Notes under the pieces: generated by a model | What the model was told of the DNA's origin: nothing | Databases searched by the model: none | Seen by the model: the letters and a program-made list of their open reading frames with translations, nothing else | Made by a program: the position numbers and the translations under genes | Assembly: GCF_000756665.1 (NCBI RefSeq) | Contig: NZ_ARXV01000022.1 | Coordinates: forward strand, 1 to 45,163 | From: Alcanivorax nanhaiticus | Lineage (GTDB): Bacteria > Pseudomonadota > Gammaproteobacteria > Pseudomonadales > Alcanivoracaceae | DNA: 45,163 nucleotides | Direction of reading: 5' to 3' | Shown here: positions 38,730 through 45,163 of the stretch, piece after piece | Layout: each line of letters opens with the position of its first letter | Numbering within the stretch: position 1 is the stretch's first letter

Positions 38730-38812
38730 ACGCAGGTAGGATGCTTTGAATTTGGCAGGGCCTTCTGTTGTGGGAGCTGCGCTGTTTTCAGTGCCTCTGG
38801 CGCCCAGCGTCC

Positions 38813-40909
38813 CTAAATATCCGCATAATCTTGGCCGCCTTTAAGCCAGCGGCGTAACAACGGATCCACCAGCGTCGGGCGCTCGTCCAGCAACCGGTCA
38901 GCAACCTCACGGGCCGGTTCCATCAAGGCTTCATCTCTTACCAGGTCAGCAATGCGAAACGCCAGGTCGCCAGTCTGGCGGGTGCCCAGCCACTCGCCGG
39001 GGCCTCGCAGTTTCAGGTCTTCCTCGGCAATCACAAAGCCATCGGTGGTGTCGCGCATGACAGCCAGGCGTTTCTTGCCGGTGTGTGACAGCGGACTCTT
39101 ATAGAGCAACAGGCAGTAACTCTGCTCACCACCGCGTCCGACCCGGCCACGCAACTGATGCAGCTGGGCAAGACCCAACCGCTCGGCATTTTCCATCACC
39201 ATCAGGGTGGCATTGGGGACATCCACGCCCACCTCGATGACGGTGGTGGCGATCAGCAGATGTGCTTCTCCGCTGGAGAAACGAGCCATGCGTTCCGCCT
39301 TTTCCTTTGCCTTCATGCGCCCGTGTACCAGCTCCACCGTGAGGTCCGGCAGGGCGGCCTGCAATTCCTCAAAGGTGGCTTCTGCCGCTTGAGCTTGCAG
39401 CTCTTCCGATTCCTCGATCAGAGTGCACACCCAGTAAGCCTGGGTGCCGGCGCGGCAGGCATCGTTGATGCGTTCGATGACCTGAGGGCGGCGGCCTTCC
39501 GGCAAGACGAGAGTGTCGATGGGTTTGCGCCCCGGTGGCATCTCGTCGATCACCGAGGTATCCAGATCGCCGTAGACACTCATGGCCAGGGTGCGTGGAA
39601 TAGGGGTGGCGGTGAGTACCAGCTGGTGGGGCACCTGGATTCCATGACGGGTCTCGAAGCGGCCTTTTTCGCGCAGGGCGAGACGCTGCTGCACCCCGAA
39701 GCGGTGTTGTTCGTCGATGATGGTCAGGCCAAGCCGGTGGAACTGGACGGCCTCCTGAAACAGGGCATGGGTGCCGACGACAATCTGCGCCGAGCCATCG
39801 GCAAGGGCGGCGTTGGTTTCCCGCCGGGCTTTCACCCCCAGGCTGCCTGCCAGCCAGTGCACCTCAATCCCCAGCGGGGCCAGCCAGTGGCGGAAATTAT
39901 CACGGTGCTGTTCAGCCAGTAGTTCGGTAGGGGCCATCAGTGCCACCTGGTAGCCGGCTTCGATAGCCGCCAGTGCGGCTGCGGCAGCCACCAGTGTCTT
40001 GCCGGAGCCCACATCTCCCTGCACCAGTCGCAGCATGGGATGGGGCTGGCGCATGTCGGTCATCAGTTCGTCGATGACTCTTTGCTGGGCGCCGGTGAGG
40101 GCAAACGGCAAGCTTTCTTGCAGCTGTTCGAACAGGCTGGTGCCGGCAAGCCGTGGGGCATGGAAGGCTTTCTGTCCGGCGCGTTTCTGCAACATGCCCA
40201 GCTGGTGCGCCACCATCTCTTCCATCACCAGACGTTTTACTGCCGGGTGTTTGCCATCCAACAGCAGATTTACCGGGTCATCCGGGCGCGGGTTGTGCAG
40301 CTTGTGCAGGGCTTCGCTGAGGCTGGGCAGGCCGCTCTGGTCGAGCAGGGCATGGGGAATCAGTTCCTGGGGCGGATGGGCCTGCAGGTAGTTGAGCGCC
40401 TGGGTAGTGAGGTTGCGCAGGGTCTTCTGGCTCACGCCGTCGGTGGTGGGATACACCGGGGTCAGGGCTTTTTCCAGGGGCGGCAATGGCTGGTTGCCGT
40501 GGGCAATCTGGTATTCCGGGTGGTAGAACTCGAGCCCGGCGGCACCGGGTCGCGGTTCACCGTAGACGCGAATCGGCCTCCCTCGCTCCAGATTGTTTTT
40601 CTGCGCGGCGGTGAAATGAAAGAAGCGCAGCGCCACCATGCCGGTGCCATCGGCCACCTTGCACAGTAGTGCCCGACGTCGCCCAAATACCACATCTGCG
40701 GCCATCACTTCGCCTTCAATCACCACCCCGGTTTCCGGGCGGAGGCTGCCGATGGGGGTAATGCGGGTGCGGTCTTCGTAACGGAAGGGCAAGTGGAAGA
40801 GCAAGTCTTCCAGATTGTGCAGGCCCAGCTTGGTCAGCTTCTCGGCCGCAGCTGGCCCCACGCCCTTAAGGCGATGAAGCGGGAGACTGGAGAGAGAATC
40901 ACTGGCCAT
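38813..40909 (-). CDS. recG: ATP-dependent DNA helicase RecG
   Basis: This 698-residue helicase drives branch migration and fork regression in recombination and repair. An N-terminal wedge/OB domain (about 1-250) is followed by the helicase core: Walker A GDVGSGKTLVA, DEQHRFG, TATPIPRTLAM, ATTVIEVGVDVPNA and LRGRVGRGGEQSYCLLL. Length matches E. coli RecG (693). It lies downstream of oxyR on the same strand, as in Pseudomonas. ATG at 40909. Confidence 0.97.
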   Translation of the reverse strand: MASDSLSSLPLHRLKGVGPAAAEKLTKLGLHNLEDLLFHLPFRYEDRTRITPIGSLRPETGVVIEGEVMAADVVFGRRRALLCKVADGTGMVALRFFHFTAAQKNNLERGRPIRVYGEPRPGAAGLEFYHPEYQIAHGNQPLPPLEKALTPVYPTTDGVSQKTLRNLTTQALNYLQAHPPQELIPHALLDQSGLPSLSEALHKLHNPRPDDPVNLLLDGKHPAVKRLVMEEMVAHQLGMLQKRAGQKAFHAPRLAGTSLFEQLQESLPFALTGAQQRVIDELMTDMRQPHPMLRLVQGDVGSGKTLVAAAAALAAIEAGYQVALMAPTELLAEQHRDNFRHWLAPLGIEVHWLAGSLGVKARRETNAALADGSAQIVVGTHALFQEAVQFHRLGLTIIDEQHRFGVQQRLALREKGRFETRHGIQVPHQLVLTATPIPRTLAMSVYGDLDTSVIDEMPPGRKPIDTLVLPEGRRPQVIERINDACRAGTQAYWVCTLIEESEELQAQAAEATFEELQAALPDLTVELVHGRMKAKEKAERMARFSSGEAHLLIATTVIEVGVDVPNATLMVMENAERLGLAQLHQLRGRVGRGGEQSYCLLLYKSPLSHTGKKRLAVMRDTTDGFVIAEEDLKLRGPGEWLGTRQTGDLAFRIADLVRDEALMEPAREVADRLLDERPTLVDPLLRRWLKGGQDYADI

Positions 40910-40928
40910 CGATAATGCGTTCCGTCAG

Positions 40929-41001
40929 CGAGTTACGAGTCGCGAGTGTCGAAAGGCAAAACCGGTTTTGCACTTCGTCACTCGTTACTCGCTTCTCGAT
41001 A
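40929..41001. repeat. Heptad palindrome between oxyR and recG
   Basis: Left arm GCGAGTT, ACGAGTC, GCGAGTG, TCGAAAG. The centre holds the perfect palindrome GCAAAACCGGTTTTGC. The right arm is inverse (TTCGTCACTCGTTACTCGC and on). It fills the 95-bp gap and forms the shortest and most compact member of the family. Confidence 0.85.
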
Positions 41002-41004
41002 CTT

Positions 41005-41907
41005 TTATCCCGACAGCCCTTCCTTGGGTACTGCCTGACGCAGTACTTCGATGGCTTTGGGGCGCGGGAAGCTGTCGCGCCAGACCAGCGCGATAGTCCG
41101 TGAAGGCACGGGCTCTTCGAACGGGCGCACAGTAAAGGTGTCTTTATCGTAGCCGTGCTGGTAAAGCGCAGAGTTGGGCAACACTGTCACGCCCAGCCCT
41201 CCGGCCACCATGTGGCGCAGTGTCTCAAGGGAACCGCCCTCAATCTGGACCAGGTTTTTCTGGGTCTGCGAATCGATGGCAGGGCATAGTTCCAGTACCT
41301 GATCACGGAAGCAGTGACCTTCCCCCAGCAGCAACAGGGTTTCGTTGAGCAGTTGCTCCGGGGCGATTTTCTCCTGCTTGCTCCAGGCATGATCCTTGGG
41401 CAGCAGCACCGAGAAGGACTCGTCATACATGCGTGCACGTACCAGCCCACCGCCGGAAAATGGCAGGGCGACAATGATGGCATCCAACTCGCCATGTTCC
41501 AGCTTGCGGCGCAGCACGTGGGTGTAGTTTTCCTCGATGAACAGGGGCATGTCCGGCGCGGCCTGACGTACCCTTGGCACCATGGATGGGAACAGATAGG
41601 GGGCGACAGTAAAGATCGCACCCACGCGCAGGGGAGAGCCAAGCTGGTCTCGCTGGCTCATGGCCATCTGGGAGAGCAGGTCTGCCTGTTCAAGTACCCG
41701 TTGAGCCTGGGTAACAATGGGTTCAGCCTGCGGGGTGACCACCACTTCGCGTGGACGACGCTCGAACAACGGCATGCCCAGCTGTTCTTCCAGTTTCTTG
41801 ATCGCCGCACTCAGGGTCGGCTGGCTCACATTGCAGGCCTGGGCGGCGTGGCCAAAGTGGCGCTCGCGGGCCAGGGCGACTAGATAGCGAAGTTCTGTTA
41901 GTGTCAT
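41005..41907 (-). CDS. oxyR: Hydrogen-peroxide-responsive regulator OxyR
   Basis: This 300-residue LysR-type regulator has the helix-turn-helix at residues 1-60 (ELRYLVALARERHFGHAAQA). The redox cysteines are conserved: Cys in GEGHCFRDQ and a second Cys nine residues later (VLELC), corresponding to Cys199 and Cys208 of E. coli. Peroxide forms a disulfide between them and activates catalase and other defence genes. Start at 41907 (MTLTELRYLV) matches Pseudomonas OxyR; upstream ATG codons at 41940 and 41976 are possible but not needed. Confidence 0.94.
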   Translation of the reverse strand: MTLTELRYLVALARERHFGHAAQACNVSQPTLSAAIKKLEEQLGMPLFERRPREVVVTPQAEPIVTQAQRVLEQADLLSQMAMSQRDQLGSPLRVGAIFTVAPYLFPSMVPRVRQAAPDMPLFIEENYTHVLRRKLEHGELDAIIVALPFSGGGLVRARMYDESFSVLLPKDHAWSKQEKIAPEQLLNETLLLLGEGHCFRDQVLELCPAIDSQTQKNLVQIEGGSLETLRHMVAGGLGVTVLPNSALYQHGYDKDTFTVRPFEEPVPSRTIALVWRDSFPRPKAIEVLRQAVPKEGLSG

Positions 41908-42009
41908 GGCGTCGATATATTTAGTCGATGATTCCTGCATTGTGCACTTCTGAAAGAGGCTGCGCCAGAAATGCACTCGTTTTATCTACATTTGAAAGAG
42001 GCAGAATTT

Positions 42010-42055
42010 AGTGTCAACAACCGCCGAGAGGATACAGCAAGCGGTTGTTGACACT
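42010..42055. promoter_or_regulatory. Perfect 15-bp inverted repeat between oxyR and the Nudix gene
   Basis: AGTGTCAACAACCGC (42010-42024) and its exact complement GCGGTTGTTGACACT (42041-42055) are 16 bases apart. It lies in the shared control region of two divergent genes, 102 bp from the oxyR start and 97 bp from the Nudix start. TGAAAGAGGC also occurs twice as a direct repeat on its left (41951 and 41993). The rest of 41908-42152 is AT-rich with no gene. A strong operator or RNA hairpin is likely. Confidence 0.6.
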
Positions 42056-42152
42056 GTTGAGGGGATGTTCAATCGAGTGAGTTATTTCTTAAAATCTCTA
42101 TTCATTATTAATTAGCAACTGCGCCGTCATTATTGTCGAGCACATTACCATC

Positions 42153-42689
42153 ATGATCACCAACCGCTTCGCCATCACTGCGCTCCTTCTACTGTTTGCT
42201 CTCCCGGTTACGGCCGACTGCCCGCGCGTGCCGGGCAAGGAAGATGACCGACGCGCCAATGCCGGTTGTCTGATTATTCAGGATAGCAAGGTGCTACTGC
42301 TGACCCATCGCTGGGGCGGCAAGCTTGGCTTGCCTGGCGGTACGCTGGAGGCGGGTGAGCTGGCGCAGTGCACCGCCTGGCGGGAAACCCGCGAAGAGGC
42401 CGGGCTGACGGTGACGGTGGGTGAACGATTGGCGGTGATGACCAATGGATTCCATGTTTATCGCTGCTACCCGCAGGCGCCGATGGATACCTCGCAGGCC
42501 GTTCCCGTGCCGCGCTCCGGGAAGACAGAAGTGTCTGCCATCGGCTGGTACGAACTGTCATCACTGAGCAAGGAAGGCTGGCGCTTTTATTACCAGTTCG
42601 AGCAATTCCTTGAGGTCGTAGGGAAAGCTATGCAGAGCGAGACAGCAAAAGCTCAGGACTCCGCCAGTGACGAACCGCCGGAGAAGTAA
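42153..42689 (+). CDS. Exported Nudix hydrolase
   Basis: This 178-residue protein has a signal peptide (residues 1-21, cleavage after VTA). A Nudix domain follows with the complete box at residues 63-85 (G, five residues, E, seven residues, then RETREEAGL). Nudix enzymes cleave nucleoside diphosphates linked to another group. Export of such an enzyme to the periplasm is unusual; the substrate could be a sugar nucleotide, NAD(H) or damaged nucleotide taken up there. A C-terminal tail of about 20 residues (SETAKAQDSASDEPPEK) overlaps the end of the convergent LuxR gene by 62 bp. No binding site is visible before the ATG. Confidence 0.82.
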   Translation: MITNRFAITALLLLFALPVTADCPRVPGKEDDRRANAGCLIIQDSKVLLLTHRWGGKLGLPGGTLEAGELAQCTAWRETREEAGLTVTVGERLAVMTNGFHVYRCYPQAPMDTSQAVPVPRSGKTEVSAIGWYELSSLSKEGWRFYYQFEQFLEVVGKAMQSETAKAQDSASDEPPEK

Positions 42690-43815
42690 GAATTTCCTTG
42701 GCCAGCTCACTTTGCCGGGTGGTTCCGGTTTTGTTGAAGACACTCTTTAGCTGGGTGCGCACGGTATGGACGGATAATTGATAGGTATCCGCTACCTGTT
42801 GTGGTCCCAGCCCACGGCTGATGCCGGCCGCAACCCGGGACTCCGCTTCAGAAAGCCCGTACAGCTGCATCAGACACTCCAGATCCACATAGACCTCAGT
42901 GCGTGGGTCCTGAAAATAGAGGATGGCCAGCGGCTGGCGGGTGTCACTGTAGTGCTGCGATAGCGGGTTGCCGCGAAGCGGGCTGACCAGGCAACGGATT
43001 CGCTGATCGTTGGCCAGCGCCAGGTTGATGAGCCCGCCCGGGCCATTATCGGGCCGGGTGACGTCCCGCAGCAGGCGCATCAGTTCACCTTGCTGGCGTG
43101 GATCGAGCAGAGTGAGCCGGTTATCGCTGATGTTGGCCATGGGCAGCTCGGCGATCAGGCCTGCGGCTTCGCTGGAAAGATGGATAACCGTGCCAGCCTG
43201 GGTGAGCAGTGCAAAGGGCTGGGCTTGAATCTCCAGAGTTTGTTCCAGCGCCATGCGGGTGTGATCCAGCGCGTTCACCTGGGTTTGCAGTCGCAGGGCA
43301 CGGCGCACGTGCATGACCAGTTCATTGATCTGATCGGTTTCGTCGCGTTGGTAATGGCCCTGGCCGCGAGTCCGCTGGATGAGGAGCTGAACGGTCTGGT
43401 GCTCATCCTGCCAGACAGTACCGCAGACCCCGTGATGGATATCCTGGCGGGATGCCCAGTCGTTAAAGAATTCGGTTTGGTAAAACTGCTTCTGGGGGCA
43501 GGAAAAATCCAGATAGGAAGAGTAAAGCTGGCCGGGAGCCTTGCTCTTCAGTTCCGGGCGCCAGGGGCAGGTATTCACAAAATGGGAGACGTAGGCCTGA
43601 TGATCCGTGTCGTCGATGTTGCGTTTGATACTGGATTTGACGGATTCGGCGGAACGGTCCATCACCAGCATTCTGGCTGAGCGAGAGCCGGTCGCCTCAA
43701 TCAGCTGATCGAGAAACCTGGGCCAGGCATCCGGATTGCACGGCGCATCGTAGAGCGTGTCCAGCAAGGACTCGTGTGCCTTCCCCTGCAATCCATTGAG
43801 CGCAGAAGCTGTCAT
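42628..43815 (-). CDS. LuxR-type transcriptional regulator with a large N-terminal domain
   Basis: This 395-residue protein has a LuxR helix-turn-helix at the C-terminus (about residues 318-378, LSEAESRVAAGISRGLGPQQVADTYQLSVHTVRTQL). About 300 residues precede it, in which a PAS-like region (about 190-300: FALLTQAGTVIHLSSEAAGL) can be recognised. No response-regulator receiver domain or autoinducer-binding motif is visible. ATG at 43815. It is divergent from the alpha/beta hydrolase gene, with 106 bp between starts, and converges on the Nudix gene. The regulated genes are unknown; the hydrolase is the nearest candidate. Confidence 0.85.
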   Translation of the reverse strand: MTASALNGLQGKAHESLLDTLYDAPCNPDAWPRFLDQLIEATGSRSARMLVMDRSAESVKSSIKRNIDDTDHQAYVSHFVNTCPWRPELKSKAPGQLYSSYLDFSCPQKQFYQTEFFNDWASRQDIHHGVCGTVWQDEHQTVQLLIQRTRGQGHYQRDETDQINELVMHVRRALRLQTQVNALDHTRMALEQTLEIQAQPFALLTQAGTVIHLSSEAAGLIAELPMANISDNRLTLLDPRQQGELMRLLRDVTRPDNGPGGLINLALANDQRIRCLVSPLRGNPLSQHYSDTRQPLAILYFQDPRTEVYVDLECLMQLYGLSEAESRVAAGISRGLGPQQVADTYQLSVHTVRTQLKSVFNKTGTTRQSELAKEILTSPAVRHWRSPELLLSRSA

Positions 43816-43921
43816 GATGATCTTGTCGTCCCCCTCAGTACCCCCTAAGGTACCTAATTGATATCAAAATTAGAACCTGTACACATTTTGGGTGTGACGG
43901 AATAGCGTGAGGAGCGTGAGA

Positions 43922-44683
43922 ATGGGGGAGTTGCAGTGGCCGTTGACGAATGGTCAGACCTTGCCGGTTACCCAGGCTGGCAGTGGCGAGCAGGCGGTGG
44001 TGCTGATTCACGGCTGGACCTGTCAGCGTAGTCATTGGCGGGCTTTGCTGGCGAATCCGCCGGAGGGCGTGACGCTGTATGCCGTGGATTTGCCTGGGCA
44101 TGGTGAGGCGCGGGATGTGAATGTTTCTCCCTGGGCGGTAAGTGCGTTGGCAGAGGCGTTAGTGAAGACGCTGGAAGGGTTGGATGCTCCGGTGCTTGTC
44201 GGGCATTCCATGGGCGGAGCCGTGGCACTGGAACTGGCTCGCCGTAAAACCGTGAAGGCGGTGGTGCTGGTGGACACCTTTGTCATTCCCTACGGGGATC
44301 TGGATGAGGACAGTGCCAAGGGGATTGAAAGCGCGTTCTATGCGGATTTCCCGGCGGCGATTGCTGACCTGGTGGCCAACAATGCCGGCCCCGATATGCC
44401 GGCAGACAAGAAGGCCGCGTTGGCGAAAGACATGGCGTCCGCACCTGCTGAAGCCATGCTGCCTCTCTGGTCGGATTTGCTGCGCTGGACTCCTGCTGCT
44501 GCCTTTTCGGAACTTCGTTGCCCCATACATGCCATCAATGGCGATCTGGTCGGGGATGCTGCCAAAGCCCGTTGCGCGAGCCATGTTACCGAGTGGCTGC
44601 AACCCGGTACCTGGCATTTCCCGCAAATGGAACAGCCGGAAATCTTTGCGGATGTGTTCGCCAAAGTATTAGAGCAGATCTGA
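43922..44683 (+). CDS. Alpha/beta hydrolase
   Basis: This 253-residue cytosolic enzyme of the alpha/beta fold has the oxyanion motif LIHGWTCQRSHW, the nucleophile Ser in VLVGHSMGGAVAL, a likely acid in NGDLVGD and His in WHFP. The substrate is not predictable; esters and lactones are possible. ATG at 43922 with GAGGAG at 7 bases is preferred to the GTG at 43907. Divergent from the LuxR gene, which may control it. A good terminator follows. Confidence 0.88.
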   Translation: MGELQWPLTNGQTLPVTQAGSGEQAVVLIHGWTCQRSHWRALLANPPEGVTLYAVDLPGHGEARDVNVSPWAVSALAEALVKTLEGLDAPVLVGHSMGGAVALELARRKTVKAVVLVDTFVIPYGDLDEDSAKGIESAFYADFPAAIADLVANNAGPDMPADKKAALAKDMASAPAEAMLPLWSDLLRWTPAAAFSELRCPIHAINGDLVGDAAKARCASHVTEWLQPGTWHFPQMEQPEIFADVFAKVLEQI

Positions 44684-44687
44684 TCCC

Positions 44688-44725
44688 AGCCCTGCCGGTG
44701 TTGGCCGGCAGGGCTTTCCTTCCTT
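44688..44725 (+). terminator. Intrinsic terminator after the alpha/beta hydrolase
   Basis: AGCCCTGCCGG and CCGGCAGGGCT form a perfect 11-bp stem with a 6-base loop (TGTTGG), followed by a T-rich stretch (TTCCTTCC). Confidence 0.8.
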
Positions 44726-44978
44726 TTGTTTGATTTCCTCTCTCTGCGACCGCTGGTCTTGTTTATTCGTCCGTTGAGGTTTTCCTTTCGATCCGGATTG
44801 AGCTGGGTGGCTGCCGAAAACGTGTAGAAAAAACGAAAAAAACGATCCCGGTGACGATCCCTTGTTGCCGTTTCCCAAGTTGATTCCTGGATATACCCCA
44901 TATGGGCGATGCGGGATGAATTGCCGATCCTCTAGGTTAATAACGAATCCAAAACCGGGGTGATCGGAGATAACACTC

Positions 44979-45163
44979 ATGAAGGGAACGTTCAGAATCG
45001 CCAGTCTGGCGGTGGCGGTCGCCATTGCTGGATGTGGGGGCGGTGGCGGTAGTAGTGGCGGGGGAAAAGCCCCGCAGCCTGCTGCCAAAAGCGCAGTCAG
45101 TGGGGCAGTGACCAAAGGGCCGGTGGCCGGGGCAGAGCTCTATCTCTACCAGATGGGTGCAGA
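44979..45163 (+). CDS. Start of a lipoprotein, cut by the window end
   Basis: At least 61 residues are present. A leader MKGTFRIASLAVAVAIAGC with the lipobox IAGC is followed by a glycine- and serine-rich spacer (GGGGGSSGGG), and then SAVSGAVTKGPVAGAELYLYQ, a beta-sandwich-like opening often seen in repeat-bearing surface lipoproteins. GGAGA lies 8 bases before the ATG. The remaining sequence lies beyond 45163. The 253 bp before it (44726-44978) hold no gene; a perfect 10-bp palindrome CCCATATGGG is at 44897-44906. Confidence 0.75.
   Translation, partial: MKGTFRIASLAVAVAIAGCGGGGGSSGGGKAPQPAAKSAVSGAVTKGPVAGAELYLYQMGA

Overview
The window reads as chromosomal DNA of a marine, hydrocarbon-degrading gammaproteobacterium, most likely Alcanivorax or a close relative. 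The reasons are an AlkB-type alkane hydroxylase next to a GntR-family regulator, a class GN sortase paired with a VIT/VWA target protein (a pair known mainly from marine proteobacteria), and a gene order shared with the replication-origin side of Pseudomonas genomes (trkA, rsmB, fmt, def, LysM protein, dprA, tsaC, hemF, aroE; also gamma carbonic anhydrase, prlC, yheV; fpr/finR; oxyR, recG). No rRNA, tRNA, CRISPR array or complete insertion sequence was seen.

Region by region. Positions 1-1101 are visibly AT-richer and consist of integron-type gene cassettes. A complete folded attC site (598-690) separates a two-gene cassette from a one-gene cassette. The terminal 7-mers of each cassette are exact reverse complements, as expected for excisable circles, but the second cassette's attC is cut short after 1101. 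Positions 1222-4819 hold a membrane-anchored glutaredoxin-like protein, a small lipoprotein, an OsmC-YcaO fusion and its overlapping partner. Positions 4820-5326 hold no gene, only four tandem 110-bp REP-pair units. Positions 5327-7832 are a sortase and its VIT/VWA substrate, whose start region sits inside a strong hairpin. Positions 7936-9895 are gntR and alkB with a near-perfect palindrome between them. Positions 10067-16630 (minus strand) carry a DUF4190-like membrane protein, TrkH, TrkA, RsmB, Fmt and Def. Positions 16775-22145 (plus) carry the LysM protein, DprA, a small protein, TsaC, HemF, AroE and a small K+-channel-like protein. Then come an LpxR-like outer-membrane protein, gamma carbonic anhydrase, PrlC and YheV; a frameshifted phosphatase-like gene; a DUF2218 protein; fpr/finR with an M23 peptidase and an isolated CobS; and a run of small envelope and stress-type genes. 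The right end has an outer-membrane barrel, a PAS-GGDEF cyclase, a solute-binding lipoprotein, RecG, OxyR, an exported Nudix hydrolase, a LuxR regulator, an alpha/beta hydrolase, and the start of a further lipoprotein that runs off the window.

The most unusual genome-scale signal is a family of intergenic palindromes built from 7-bp repeats (for example CGAGTTT, CGAGTTG and AGTTAAC in strict 7-base phase, with the complementary heptads at the other end). At least nine arms or pairs are scattered through the window, and one has expanded to eight perfect TCGAAAC copies. Other points worth following are an intrinsic terminator that lies inside a small ORF (an arfA-like non-stop arrangement), the start-codon hairpin on the sortase target, a 15-bp perfect inverted repeat between oxyR and the Nudix gene, and the one-base frameshift at 27025-27028.
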